Assembly: GCA_051453625.1 (NCBI GenBank)
Contig: JBOZIK010000001.1
Span: 32,355,501 to 32,415,729, forward strand
From: Welwitschia mirabilis
Lineage: Eukaryota; Gnetophyta; Gnetopsida; Welwitschiales
Direction of reading: 5' to 3'
Length of the DNA stretch: 60,229 nt
In this document: one piece after another, positions 1 to 12,900 of the stretch
Layout of the letters: each line of letters opens with the position of its first letter
How positions within the stretch are numbered: position 1 is the stretch's first letter
Translations under genes and position numbers: made by a program
Notes under the pieces: generated by a model
Told to the model about the DNA's origin: nothing
Databases searched by the model: none
The model's input: the letters and a program-made list of their open reading frames with translations, nothing else

Positions 1-496
1 TTAAACTTCAAACCAAGTAGCTCAAATTATCAAACAAGCACATCAAATTCACAAAACCAAAATTATCCACTTAGTAGTTTCATTGACGAATTAAGAAAAA
101 TCTTAAGACAAATTCAAACCTTGAACATCTAGTGATTGTTCTTCAATAAACTATACTTCAAATCAAGGACTATAAACATCACTTTTAATATAACCTTTGC
201 CAAACCTAATAAAGTAAGAAAATATTGTAAGGTTATGACAAGAAGTAAAATTGAAATAATACCTCCTACCTGTAAGGCTTTAACATTATAAAATAATAAG
301 AAAAATGAAGAAAAAGAAGAGGATATTGAAATCTTAGAAAATCATACTTTTTCTTATGCTTTAAGTGATAATCTTAAAAAGATAAATTCTTCATAAGATA
401 AAGGTAAGAAGCCTATTACTCCTTGGCTTAATAGATCAAATATCAGTGCTACTTTTGATGATTATCTTAAAGCCTTAATGCAAGATGTGAGCATAA
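1..496 (+). pseudogene. Element A: 3' part of Ty3 Athila-type gag
   Basis: This is the C-terminal half of a gag gene, between the zinc-knuckle region and protease. It aligns by eye with 5001-5505 of element B, with the same order of landmarks: a Gln/Asn/Ser-rich stretch, a basic 'NKVRK' block, an acidic run EEKEEDIEILENH, and the same closing bases CAAGATGTGAGCATAA. Several in-frame stops make it non-functional. An N run cuts it off, and what follows the gap is 3' spacer rather than protease, so PR, RT and INT of this copy are either deleted or hidden in the gap. The assignment rests on similarity to the better-preserved copies in this window. Confidence 0.75.
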
Positions 497-596
497 NNNN
501 NNNNNNNNNNNNNNNNNNNNNNNNNNNNNNNNNNNNNNNNNNNNNNNNNNNNNNNNNNNNNNNNNNNNNNNNNNNNNNNNNNNNNNNNNNNNNNNN

Positions 597-1948
597 TATC
601 ACTACTATTACTAACTTAGATGGCATTATGAGTGCATAATCCACTTAGATGGCTGTAAAAATGAGTGTCATGCTTATAGCCCAGTATTATATATTCTAGC
701 TGATATACTAATAATAGACTAGTTATTTTGGTGACACATCTATCACCTGCCTATCAGATTCTTTAAAGATGGCTAATTCATAACATTAATTTATCATTCT
801 ATAACAATCATGCCATGGTGGCTCATTTGCAAATGTTAATAGGATTTAAGTAGGGGAACCAAATGGACTTATTAACATTTATTTAAAGGATACTTGGGAC
901 CATGATTAAGGCTCAATAGCTACGGACTCTAGAATATCAATGTCTCCTCTCATCTATGTTTAGATAATTTGATACACTTAAACTTGTGGATAAGTAGAGA
1001 TTCACACATCTATAGGCATTATCTCATTACCTATAAGATATGGATATACAGGTTTTAAAAGATGTAGAGAGACCTTTGGTATGAAAACCTATGATTGGCA
1101 TTATGATTAAGTAGATACAGGAACTTCTGTTGGATATAGAACATGGATTTAAAGAGGTTATGGACCGAGGCTACACTGAGCTACATTAGATTATATCCAT
1201 AGTTGAAAAAAAAGTTTAACACATTAATAAGGAGCTGACTAATATGCATTAGCACATATTATGCATTAATCACAATGTGATAGTTAACATCCTAGAGGTA
1301 ATTAAAGTATAAGGAGATGAGACTATGCACTCTATCATGATAGTCCTTAATCATTATTTTCCAATAGATCTTGAGCACCCTCCATCTTCTCCACTTGCAC
1401 CTGAGCTTATTGTGCATCAGAAATTTATTTTGGCATGACGAGGCAAGTGAATTATTATGTTGTATTATGTATCTTTCCTCTGTGAATTGTACTTAAAAAA
1501 ACTCATGATTTTATATAGACATTTTTTTAGTATTATTATTGCAAGTACATATTATTGAGACATTTCATGATGATGATTTTTTATGTTATACATGATTATT
1601 TTTAATGATATGTTGTACATGTAAGTAAGAAGCTGTTAATTCTATTAAGTGTTAATGTTTATCTTTCTGAAAAAATTTTTATAGGCTTCTACTTTTTAAG
1701 AATAATTTTTAAGTATATCATCCTCTCCATTATCCGAACATCCACTAGGATGATAGTATGGCCATTTACTTTGCATAGGTAAAACATTCATTTATCTATT
1801 TTTGTTATTTTTGTTCTACATTCTAGATTTTTAAGATTATTTCTGAGTTTTTTTTATAGTTTCCTCGTTGATTTATCTTTAGTCAATTTGGTAATCATGG
1901 TTGCTCGCCTAATTTTATTAGGAATTGATAAGGCAAAGTGATGGGCTA
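597..1948 (+). other. Element A: 3' spacer and polypurine tract
   Basis: Non-coding or heavily decayed sequence between integrase and the 3' LTR. It is collinear with about 12120-13518 of element B; both begin with a 'cactactattactaactta'-like stretch. It ends in a purine-rich AAAGTGATGGGCTA (1935-1948) directly before the LTR, the expected position of the plus-strand primer. No open frame of useful length survives. Confidence 0.65.
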
Positions 1949-3172
1949 TGTTGTGTTATCAAATTATATGTATTTGAGAGGATATTTTGAGTAGTTTTGT
2001 AGGGTAGTAGATATATCTATGTTGAGTTTCTATGATCATGGAGAGTTAAGGAAAATATTATGAAAACATGCAATCTTCATTACATTTGATAGCATTTAAG
2101 ACAGATTGTAATAATTCCTATCTAAAGTAGTAATCCTATAATCAAAGAGGTTGATTTGACACAAGAAACATCTTTACAAATCCCACTATCCACCTTATTA
2201 ACCAGATGACTAGACAAATGATAGAAAAACATATGCTAACTAAGATGCTTATTAGACTAATCTAGTAGTATATGTGGATCCTGCATGATGTGGCATCATC
2301 CCCTATGATGTCTGTATGAATAGAAGAATGATGCCTAAATATAATGCTTCACCAAACTTTACCAAACTTTCATTATGTATCTTGTATCTTCTTATGAAGT
2401 TGTTAGGGTTTCTTTATTTCTAATAAATACCTCCTTTGTCCTTGACTTTAACTTTTTCATCTTTAGCACCAGAAATTCTTATGATAAGAGATCAAAGGGT
2501 AGGAAATCCATCCTTTATTATTGCAGGGAGACATCTTCCTTGGTGTTAATCTATGTATCCTTCATTCAAGTGTTGTTGCTTTATAACACAAATGTTGGCT
2601 TGAATTAATTAAAACTCTATTTTCCTTTTTATATCTTTTGTTATGTGCATCTCTCTTATGGTTTATGTTGTTTATGATTCCATGATAGCCTCATCTGTGA
2701 TATAGGTCATAAAAGCAATCTTTATTAAGGTCAACACTAGTAGTTTAGATGTATTACATTTCATTTTCTAGATTAACTTGTATTGTTTTTATATTTTGTT
2801 TAACACACCTGATATCTTAGGTTATTCTTGATTAGTAATGGTTTGCTTGATTGATCTAAGTTATACAGGGTCAATCTCCATAATAGGTTAATGTGATAAT
2901 TGAATAGATGTTGCATTTAGTTTAGTCTTGCATCTCATTTGCATAGTATGTTTACTTGCATTATTTAATTTACATCATTATTTGTTTTTACTTAGAAAGT
3001 GCATAATTATTTTATTTGAAATCAATTCTCTTTCTTCTCGCCTATGCCTTTGATGAATTACGACATTCGAGTTACTCTCATATATGTTAGTGTATTGTGT
3101 TTTGTAATATATATTTATGATTGACAAGATTTAATAAGAATGTAAAAGATTACATAAATATGCACTATAATA
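1949..3172 (+). repeat. Element B 5' LTR (also 3' LTR of element A)
   Basis: Starts TGTTGTGTTATC and ends near CACTATAATA. It matches the LTR at 13519-14767 along its length, including the 'GGATATTTTGAGTAGTTTT' block and the R/U5 block around AAGGGTAGGA. A short dyad, GGCATCAT (2292-2299) and ATGATGCC (2328-2335), lies in it. The right border is set by the degraded primer site that follows (ATGTTGGTAGGGA) and is good to a few bases. Confidence 0.75.
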
Positions 3173-3884
3173 TCGATGTTGGTAGGGAGGGCTACTTGGA
3201 GTTTTAGAATTATCATTGCTCAGATAAGTAGTTTAGATTTTAATTTAGGTATTTGTCTATAGTAGTGCTATATCTTTATAGTAGAACCATATTTCATTTT
3301 TTAATTTGCATTCTAAGATTAATGACCTTTCATCCCACTTATCATTTAGCTGACACATGATGAAAATGGTTTATATAGTTAGGGTTTTTCATTTTCATAA
3401 GAGCTAGAATTTCTTCCATTGTTTCATTTGTCATTTAGATGACTCAAAGGATGACTATTAATTTTCATTCTATGTTATTTTACAACTCTGTTTTATGTGT
3501 TTTTTGTTTTAGAGTTTTTTGTATCTTCTATTATCCAGGTACATTATTTAAACAATCATAAATATGACATTTGTAGTAATAGAATTTAGCACATTGGGAT
3601 ACAGTAAACTTAGGTAAAAAGACAAAGTATTAGAGAGAGAAGTTACTGATGGAAGAAACATCAAAGAAGGTTTGATTGACTATGAATTAATCCCAGGTAC
3701 ATACACCTAAAGTATGCAAAATATTTCAAGAATTGAGTAAGAAGATTTTTTTGTATTTATTATTTTAGAATCTGATTTTTTCAATGAAAATTTTTCAAAA
3801 GAAAGTTTAGAAGCAAATAGTTTTATTATAATGTTAAATTCTATGAAAAAATAGAAGCAAGTATCTTCTACAACTATTCCTATC
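3173..3884 (+). other. Element B leader with primer-site trace
   Basis: Untranslated leader between LTR and gag. The first bases keep a decayed tRNA-Asp primer site. Two dyad-module traces are visible, around 3328-3368 (CATCCC...ATGATG) and 3427-3460 (GTCATTT...GGATGAC). The end, around 3690-3760, carries the 'TATGCAAAATATTTCAAGAATTG'-type run (quoted in part: TATGCAAAATATTTC) that precedes gag in C and E too. Confidence 0.55.
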
Positions 3885-5520
3885 ATGAGAGGAACCTCTA
3901 CTACCCCCATAAATCCAAATTCCAATGTCACTCTTAAAGAACTAATTGCAAACAAAAAGCATGAAATCCAAAATCCTTTCAACCTACCTCCTAGGGATGA
4001 TGTTGAGTTAAGAAATTTAAATGCATCTCCTTTTTTTAATGGAGAAAATGATAAAGATCCCCTTTAGAATATAGCCAACATCAAAAATATAGTGCTTACT
4101 TCAAGAAATGGTAAAAAATAAATTAGTGACTATACTTACATGGTTATTTTTATCATCACATTAAAACGAAAAATGAAATTATAGCTAAGAACTATTTATT
4201 ATAAAAGCTTAAAAACATGAAATCAAGTTTAAGAAGCCTTTATAAAATGATTTATAATTAAAACTAAAATAAGAAAAATAAAGAAAGAGGTAATAAATTT
4301 CCAATAATAACTTAATCAAAATTATGCCAATATTTATGAATGATTTTTCATTACAATTCATTCCAATCCCACTGATGCATTTACTCAAGAAGAATTAATA
4401 GGCTATTTCTAAAATGGACTAAATAGTCAAAATAAATAATCTATAAATTTTTCATGGGATTGAACTTTAATGAATCTTACATTAGAAAATGCATGAAATT
4501 TGTTGGAAGAATTAGTGGAAGTAAGTTAAACATGGCCTAAACCAACATCTAAAGAAAACCATACTATAGACCAAATCATAAAAGATCTTAAAGAAGTGAG
4601 ACAAGAAAAGGAGGAAGTAAAAATAGAAAAAGAACAAATAAATGTAATTAAGGATTTTACAACAACATTACAAAAATACACTCAAATGATTTTAGATGCA
4701 AAAGTAATAACTAAAAAGAGTGTGATTCCAACTTGTGACTTTTGTAAAGACAACTATCATATAACTAAAGAATGTCCTTTATTATCAATTTGCAAAGAGA
4801 AAATCCATAAAGAAGTATGTTCTTTCAACTAAAAATCTTCAAACTTTAGAAATAAAAATTAAAATCAAAGCTAATTTCAACGTAGGATGAATTGACAACC
4901 TAACTTTTAATCTTTTGAAAATAAATTCAAGAATTTTAAAATAAATCATTCAAATTTTTGACCATTTAGAAATAAATTTGAGAATGCTAACTTTCAATTA
5001 AACAACTATTACTTCCAATCAAGTAGCTCAAACTTTCAATCAAGTACATCAAATTTTTAAAATCAAAATGATACACTTAGAAATTCTATTAATGAACTAG
5101 AAAAATCTCAAGAGAAGACTAATTTAAATATTGAAAATCTAGTGAATGTTATTTAATAAACTATGCTTATAAATAAAATACCACAAGGATCACCTATAAC
5201 ACAACCTTTATCAAACCCTAATGAAGTAAGAAAAGATTGTAAGATTGTAACAAGTAGTAAAAATTTCATAACACCTCCTACCCATAGGGCTTTAACTTTC
5301 AAAAATGATAAGAAAGATGAAGAAGAAGAAGAGGATATTTCAATTTTAGAAAATCATAATTTTCTTTCTCCTTTAAGTGGTAAGATTAATAAGAAATATT
5401 TTTCACAAAATAAATGAAAAGAACCTACTAACTCTTGGCTTGATAGATTAAATATCACTCCTACATTTAATGATCATCTTAAAGCCTTAATGCAAGATGT
5501 GAGCATAAATTTACCATTTT
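3885..5520 (+). pseudogene. gag: Element B gag (nucleocapsid/capsid), broken
   Basis: Structural protein that would coat the element RNA. The N-terminal block NPFNLPPRDDVELRNLNA (in 3885-4067) is shared by gag of C, D, E and F. A stop follows at the 'dpl*nianikn' point, where D reads through. The middle (4080-4590) has many stops. At 4596-4832 a Lys/Glu-rich helix is followed by an intact CCHC zinc knuckle CDFCKDNYHITKEC at 4734-4775 (C-X2-C-X4-H-X4-C), the RNA-binding signature. The C-terminal linker at 5163-5417 has the acidic run DEEEEEDISILEN. Frameshifts separate these pieces. Confidence 0.8.
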
Positions 5521-5559
5521 GAAAACTCTTGCAAGAAAATGCTACATTTTCTAAGTTAT

Positions 5560-6337
5560 AGTAAGACCTAATTAGGAGGAAATAAAAATAAACCATACAT
5601 AGTAAAGTCTTCCTAGTCCAACTTATAACTAACTTAGTTTTGTAAAAATGTCCAAACTTTAAGGATTTGAGGGTAGAAATAGTTAATGTTGTATTAGAAG
5701 AAAATAAAAAAAATAAAGAAAGCCATAATTGATAGAGGAGAGAGTGTTAATATTATGCTTTTATACATTTGTCAATGACTTAGATTAGAAAGTAGAATTG
5801 AGCCTACACATATTATTTTAGAATTAGTAGATACATCAATGAAGAAATCTTTTAAAGTAATAAAAAATTTGGTGATTTAAATTGAGAATGAATCCTCTCT
5901 AATAAATGTGGTTGTGATCAAAGTTGAGCATTATGAAGATTATCCACTACTTCTATATAGGGAATTTTGTGCAACAACCCATTGTATTTTTGATACAAAA
6001 CTAGATGATGAAGTGTCACTTAGAAAATAAAAAGTCTACCACTAGATTTTTTTTTGAGGCTACTAAAAAAGACACAGGTGATGAGTGGAATGTAGAGGAA
6101 AAAATTAAGTCAATATTCTTTTTCTAACATCATCCACTTAAAGAGAGTTGATTAATGCTTCATAAGCCTTCCTTATATGATGATCCACTTAAAGTGAAAA
6201 ACTTGAAAGCTTTCAATGGTGTTGAACTTAACTATGAGCATTTAGTAACTAACTATTTTGATTAAAAAAGTAAAGAAACTAAAGTTGTAATCAATATAAA
6301 ATCTTAACATCTAAAAAAACTAAGATTTTATATTTTA
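5560..6337 (+). pseudogene. Element B protease region, broken
   Basis: Retroviral-type aspartic protease that would cut the polyprotein. The active-site position reads DRGES (Asp codon 5731-5733) where D has DIGAS and E has DIGAT, followed by VNIM and a CKRLGL-like block (here 'ICQ*LRL'). The Asp is kept but the glycine-loop context is altered and stops are frequent. Downstream, 6030-6337 matches the pre-RT linker of other copies. Confidence 0.7.
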
Positions 6338-6560
6338 AAAAATGTCATCCACCCATATCATCTAGATGATGATATGAGATGATAATCAACTTTTATAAAA
6401 AATTAACAAAAACTAAAAATCTAAATTTAAATCTAAAATCTTGACCTAGTGGATTGAAATATATCTTTCTGTGTAATGATTTATATAAACCTTTGATACC
6501 AAATGGGAATCTTTTCTTTCAATAAGATTTGATTTTAATCTTTCTTTTAAATTCTAAGAT
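6338..6560 (+). other. Element B PR-RT spacer with dyad module
   Basis: Holds GTCATCC (6345-6351) followed by CATCTAGATGATG and GATGATAATC, the position where C, E and D carry the same kind of module. Right of it, the sequence encodes the decayed 'GLKYIFL' block that leads into RT. Confidence 0.5.
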
Positions 6561-7960
6561 TAATGAATTTACTTGGACCCATAAAGATCTAATAGCTATT
6601 TCTACTTCTATTAATCAACATAAAATCTACCTTGAGGATAATGCAAAACCTATTAGGTAATCTCAACAAACTAAATCTAGCCCTTATGTAAGTCATAAAA
6701 AATGAAATCATTAAATTAATGGATGATAAAATTATTTATGTCATATCTAATAATAAGTGGATTAGCCCTTTGATGGTAGTATCTAAAAAAGGAGGGAAGT
6801 CGAGAATGCATATTAATTTTAGAAAGCTAAATGAAGTAATGAAAAAAGACCATTACCCTTTACCTCTTCTTGATCAAATTCTTAATAGAATCTAAGGACA
6901 TATATTTAATTACTTTCTTGGTGGATATATTGATTATAATCAAGTTTGTATAACTAGTAAGGATAAAGTAAATGCAATTTTCACTTTATCTTTTGGAACA
7001 TTTGCCTTTAAGTGCATGCTTTTTAGACTTTATAATGATCTTAGTACTTTTCAACATGCAATGATGGGTATCTTTTATGAAATATTAGATGATTAAATTA
7101 AATTTTTTATGGATGAATTCTAAATCTATGGTTAAAACTTTGAATAGATCTTAGAAAGGTTAGAGAAAGTCCTTAATAGATGTATTAAGAGTGGGTTACA
7201 TTTGAGTTAGGAGAAGAGTTTCTTTGTATTTGATAATGGAATTGTCTTAGATTATTACATTTCTTGTAGAGTAATTATAAGGGACCTTAAAAATGTAAGT
7301 ATCATTAAAAACCTAACTCCTACAACAAATTTAAAATAAGTTCAATCTTTCCTCGATTATTATGATTTTATAGGTGTTTTATTTAAGATTATGCTAAAAT
7401 TTGTAAATCCCTTTACTGGTTACTTGAAAAAGAAGCTAAATTTGAATGTAATAAATCTTGTGAGCTTACTTTTGAAACACTTAAAGATAAAATCTATTTC
7501 ACAACTATTGTAACAAGACTTAATTAAAATAAAGATTTTGAATTATTATGTGATGCTAGTAATATTATCGTGGATGGGGTTCTTAGATAAAACTATGAAA
7601 ATGATTTCAAAGTTATATCTTATTAGAACAAAACATTATCTGAATCTCAATCAAATTATACTACTATTAATAAATAAATGTTAACCATAATCTTTTGCTT
7701 TGATACTTTTAAATACTATGTTTTAGTCTTTCATATGAATGTTTATACCAACCATATAGCTATTAGATACATTATGACCAAGAAAGATTCTAGTGCTAAA
7801 CTCATTAGATGAATCCTCCTCATGCAAGAATTTAATTTAACATCATTAATAAAGTAAGAAAACATAATATTATAGCAAATAATTTATCACATCCTTATTC
7901 TTCTCTTGATAATCTTATAATTAATGATTCTTTTCTAGATGAATAATGTTTTACAATGTC
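6560..7960 (+). pseudogene. pol: Element B reverse transcriptase-RNase H, broken
   Basis: RT copies element RNA to DNA; RNase H removes the RNA strand. Recognisable RT pieces in order: INFRKLNEVMKKDHYPLP (about 6812-6865), the first catalytic block FLGGYIDYNQ (Asp of FLDGYS lost), TFAFKCMLF, and the active site FMDE at 7106-7117 instead of FMDD. The connecting region IIRDLKNVSIIKNLTPTTNL follows, then RNase H traces ending near 'NNLSHPYSSLDN' (about 7880-7920). Many stops fall where D has Gln or Trp codons: TAA at 6893-6895, TAG at 7145-7147 and TAG at 7208-7210. Dead copy. Confidence 0.85.
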
Positions 7961-8079
7961 CCCTACTCATCCTTCTCTTTAGTATGCTAACATAGTTAAT
8001 TATCTTGATACTATAAAAATATCATAACATTAGATTCATAATCAAAAAAAATATTTTCTTTATAAAATGGGTAATTATG

Positions 8080-9125
8080 AATAGATAGACCCACATAATT
8101 ATTATAGGTACAAAGATCACATCAGAAAATGTGTGCCTGAATGGGAAAAAATCAATATACTTCATCTTTATGGAGGTTATTTTAATGAACAAAAATTAGC
8201 AATGAGAAATTTTCACTTTGGTTTTTATTGGACTAATTTTTTCATGACTCTTTTGATTTTCTTAGAAGGTATGATGCTTGTTAATGTTATGGTAGTTTTA
8301 TTTAATCTCATGATATACCTCTTAAACCTATTCTTGAATGTGAACTTTTTAATTATTGGGAACTAATTTAATAATTCCTATTAAACCACCTTGTAATAAT
8401 TCCTATTAAAAAATTTTGTTTTTATTAAATTATTATTAGTGATCAAGAAACTCACTTTATAAATCATCTTTTTAGAAAACTTATATTATTCATTAGAATT
8501 GAACAGAGAATAACTTATGCTTATTATCCACAAACTAATGATGAAGCTGAAAATATAAATAAAGAAATAAAGAAAATTCTTTAAAAACTTGTATTTGTTA
8601 ATAAGAAATCATAGGCCTCAAAGTTTAATAATGTTCTTTGGACCTACCATACTACTTGGCATAATTCTCTTAGCTTTTTACCTTATAAACTTGTGTATGG
8701 AAAAGTTTGTATTTTATCAATTAATGTATGTTATAACTCTTATCATATTTTTTATTAACTTAACTTTATAGATCTTTATAAAAATCTTAAAAATAGATTA
8801 TCCCAAATTAATTACTTAGATGAAAAATGTACATATGTTATACATTATCAACTCATTTATAACATCTAGGCTAAGTTCAAACATGATAAAAAGTTACTTC
8901 ATAAAAATTTTAAACCTAGTTTAAGTGTTCTTTTATATAACACTAGAGTGCGTCTTTTACACAACAAGTTAACCTCTAAATGGTTGAGTCCTTATTTTAT
9001 AGAAAAAGTACATTTTAATGGCTCTGTTAAGATTTCTAACTTAAATGCTAAATAGATTCAGAAATTTAATGGACAAAGGTTAAAAATATATAAAAACCCT
9101 TTTAATGCAATCTTAAATATAATAG
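8080..9125 (+). pseudogene. pol: Element B integrase, broken, with core deletion
   Basis: Integrase would join element DNA to the target. The pre-INT 'KDHIRKCVPEWEK' block (about 8106-8145) and zinc-binding remnant 'LYGGYFNEQK' are followed by GFYWTNFF. The catalytic core is shortened: from the 'NFLIIG' point to IISDQETHF there are about 97 bases against about 201 in element E, removing the first catalytic Asp. The second Asp (ISDQ) and the Glu block (NDEAENINKE) remain. The C-terminal part includes NTRVRLLHNKLTSKW. A 15-base direct repeat lies at the deletion (8371-8385 and 8396-8410). Confidence 0.8.
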
Positions 9126-9269
9126 NNNNNNNNNNNNNNNNNNNNNNNNNNNNNNNNNNNNNNNNNNNNNNNNNNNNNNNNNNNNNNNNNNNNNNNNNNN
9201 NNNNNNNNNNNNNNNNNNNNNNNNNNNNNNNNNNNNNNNNNNNNNNNNNNNNNNNNNNNNNNNNNNNNN

Positions 9270-9570
9270 ATGCCATACATCATCAACTCATTTACAAATC
9301 CCAAGCTAAGTTCAAATATGATAGAAAGTTACTTCATAAAAAGTTTAAACCTAAACTTGTTTTTTAATATAATACTAGAGTACATATTTTACATGTCAAG
9401 TTAACCTATAAATGGTTAGGTCTTTATCTTATAGAGAAAATACATTCTAATGGCTCTATTGAGATTTTTGACTTAGACACTAAGGAGATTCACAAAGTTA
9501 ATGGACAAAGGTTGAAAATATATGAAAAACCTTTTGATACAAACCTAAACATAATAGAAGCAAGTGTTTA
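9270..9570 (+). pseudogene. Second copy of the integrase C-terminus after the gap
   Basis: Repeats the end of INT seen at 8831-9125 in diverged form: the same path from 'HHQLIYKSQAKFKYDRKLL' (in parts) to KWLGLYLIEKIHSNGS and VNGQRLKIYEKPF, then runs into the 3' spacer through NIIEASV. This copy has fewer stops than the one before the gap. It could be a true tandem duplication, or the join of two different element copies or haplotypes at the N run. Confidence 0.7.
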
Positions 9571-9938
9571 GAGGTTCTCCTCAAGGGGGAAGACTTCCAC
9601 CCTACCATTGTCTAAATTCTTTATTAGTCTATTCCTTTGATAAATGTTATGATGTCACTTGATCATCTTTAAAACTTGACTTATGTGTTTGCTTTATGAA
9701 GTTTCTATAGCTAGTATTCATGCTTGGGCATTTTAGTGATAAGATTGGATTCACCTAATCTTAAGACATTCACATGTCTATGAACTTCACTTTAAAGAAA
9801 GATTCCTTATTTCTTGTATTTTTATCAATGGTGTGAGGTCTTTAGTTTTTTAGATGTATTTTTTTCTTTCATTCATAACTTTAATTTATTTTTTTGAGTG
9901 TGAGATCATATGAAAATTATTTGTGTAAGGGAAGAAAG

Positions 9939-9969
<31 letters not shown>

Positions 9970-12900
9970 AAGAATAACGACTATCATCTATTATATCTAT
10001 ACTAAAATAAATGATCACTATGATGTCCTATCATACCAAGGTAAAATTTTTTAAAATGAATCTTTGATAGTATTGATAGCTATGGAAACTCCACTAGAGG
10101 GTCACTTGATCATACTTTATAGGTCCTTACTTCTCTAACTATTGTTAAACTCCCCTCATTATGGAAAGCAATAATAAAACTTTGAGGCTATGGGACCACT
10201 AGTATATTTGGTATTAGTAGAGGCCTAAACTATTAGTATTCCCACATGATCATTTCAATTTTAAGGATTAGGGTGTGTTTTGGGATGTTTTAGTTTAAGT
10301 ATTTGATCTTTGATATCATCATAATCACTGCCTTTTGGGTGAAACTTTATAGAGTCAATACATTTTTCATGCATCTTTTCTTAGGTGATTTTATGATTTC
10401 TTCTAAGGTGATTTACTAGAATGGAATTTAGGGTAGGTATAATATCTTCTTCATGTTCTTAACTGTCCATTTTCATTCTTGTTATTTCAAATTCATTTTC
10501 ATGCTTTTTCATCATCATTTTAAGGCCTTGTCATTTAGTAGTTTTCTTATGTTATTTTCATTTTCACTTATGTTAGTTTATCAAATAAAATTAACTTCAT
10601 TTTAACATATTCTCATTTCATTAGATGATTTTCTTTATGATTTTTATGATATTACTTTGAGTCTTTTAGAGTTCTACATATTTTCATGATTATTTTTTAA
10701 TTCAAGCACATTTGTTTAGGTTTTTTTTCATGCTTCATCTTACTTAGTGCATTTTCATCATTCTGTATTTTGATTATTTTGAGTATTCCTCATTCTGATG
10801 CTTATTTATCACTACTCTTTATCATTTCCTATCTTTTAAGTTTTTTGATAAAATTTGATACCTTCACACTGATATCTAAGATTAACTTATTTGACTAACA
10901 TTTTTATTTTTTAGAAAATTTTTAAATTCCCATCATACCTCGTGTTCTCTAGATGATAAGGTGGATGATAGATTAGATTTTTTTAAGAGTCCCCCTGAGT
11001 TATTATCTGGATAATATGACCAAATCATAGTGCAATAAAACCATCATTACATTTATTTTCCTCCATTTTTATTCATTTATGAGTTATTTTTATTTGTTCC
11101 TTTGAGAGACGACTATCATACTAATACCTACCAATGTCTTAGAACTTTCTCCCATGAGTTTAGCACACTAAATTATAGGATTAGTGAAAATTTATAAAAA
11201 TGAGGTATATTTTTCTTTCCATTATTATTTTTTATTTTTCCCCTATTTTTGAGCCTTTCAGCATGTAGTTTTCATGTATGTTAATCAATTTTTCATGCTC
11301 TTTGATTTGGTACTTAGAGATCTAATTTTCACTACATATTTTGTGAGATATATGAATTTGTATGCTTTATGAGGTAGAATTAAATTTTTAATGTTAAACC
11401 TTATTTTCTTAAAAATTATAAGTTAAAGTATAATGATTCTTATAGGTAAATTAATCAATATAATGGCTATACATTTCTATTAGTATAGATTTTTTATTGG
11501 AGAACCTTTATTTTTGACCTTATGTGGACTTATTTGTGTTTTTTTTTTAACTTTTCTTGCATTTTGCATCTTTATTTATGGGATGTTTTGATCCTTTTGA
11601 GAAGGCTATGAATATTGTCATAATTTTTACACATTAAAAACTAATCTATGAGATTGTTTAAATTTTCCACAAGATTCATTTTAGTGATTTCCATTTAATA
11701 TCATGGAATGATTTTTGCATTTATAACTGATTAGGCCATATACACAATGGAATAGATGAGATTAGGTAAAGGTCAAGGTAGTAGAGCCAGAAGTGGACCT
11801 TATAGTACCACTTGAGATTGAATGAGTAGAGCTAGTTCATCCTCCTTCTCACTAGGCATGATCATAGTCTATTTAAATAACCTCTATTTAAGTAGAGAGG
11901 TATTTTAGTGATTTCATGAATCGACTATACCTGGAGGTGAAGCAAAGACTCATAAATCTTTATCTCAAGTGGATTTTACATGCACACGGAGCTTACTATG
12001 TCTTAAAGGCTAGAGATTTTTATGATCTCTATGCACATAGAGATGCATTTGAATGCTAGTGACCATCTTATTAACATGATTATAGCTATCATTTGCAATC
12101 ATTAGATATCTATTTTTTTAATCCATGTCATTACTATTACTAACTTAGGTGATATCAAAAGTACACACATCCACTCAGCTAGAAATACAAAGGAGTGTCA
12201 TGCTTAAGGGATAGCATTAGATATACCATTTGACCTAAGAAGTGATAGGCAAGGAGTTCTAATGCTATAGTTATGGCTTGCCTATCAGATTTGTTATAGA
12301 GAGCTAATTTATAACATCAGCCCATTATTCAATGACATCCATGTCATGGTCATTCACCATTAGATGATAGTATTATTTAGGTGGAAGGACAAATGGATTT
12401 ACTAATCTTTGTTTAAAGAAGACTTATGAGCATGATTGAGGTCCAATAATTATAGACTCTAGGATATCCTTACCTTCTCTTAGCTATGTTTAGATGTTTT
12501 AGTATGTATAAGTATGTAGGCAAGTAGAGACTTATGCATATTTAGACTTTAGTTCATTACCTATAAGACATAGGCATTTAAATTTTAGAAGAGATAGAGA
12601 TACCTTAGGCAAAGATACCTATGGTTGATGTCATTAGCAAGTAGGTTCAAGATCTTTTGGTAGACATTACATAGGATATTACAAAGATTATAGGCCAAAG
12701 CCTCGTCATGCTTAAGTAGAGAATATCCATGGTTGAGAGGAAAGTTTAACATACTAAGGTGTGGTTAACTGATGTGCAATAGTGCATATTATGCATTGAG
12801 AATGGTGTAATAGTTTTCCTTCCAAAGGCTATCAGAGTACAAGGAAATAATATGACATGCTCCATTATAACATGACTTAATCATCATTTACTTTTAGATC

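Noticed and set aside
11904-12056. Envelope-like protein in the element B spacer
   Set aside because: Only 51 codons are open and no signal peptide, membrane segment or known env motif can be seen; reported only as a possible coding trace.
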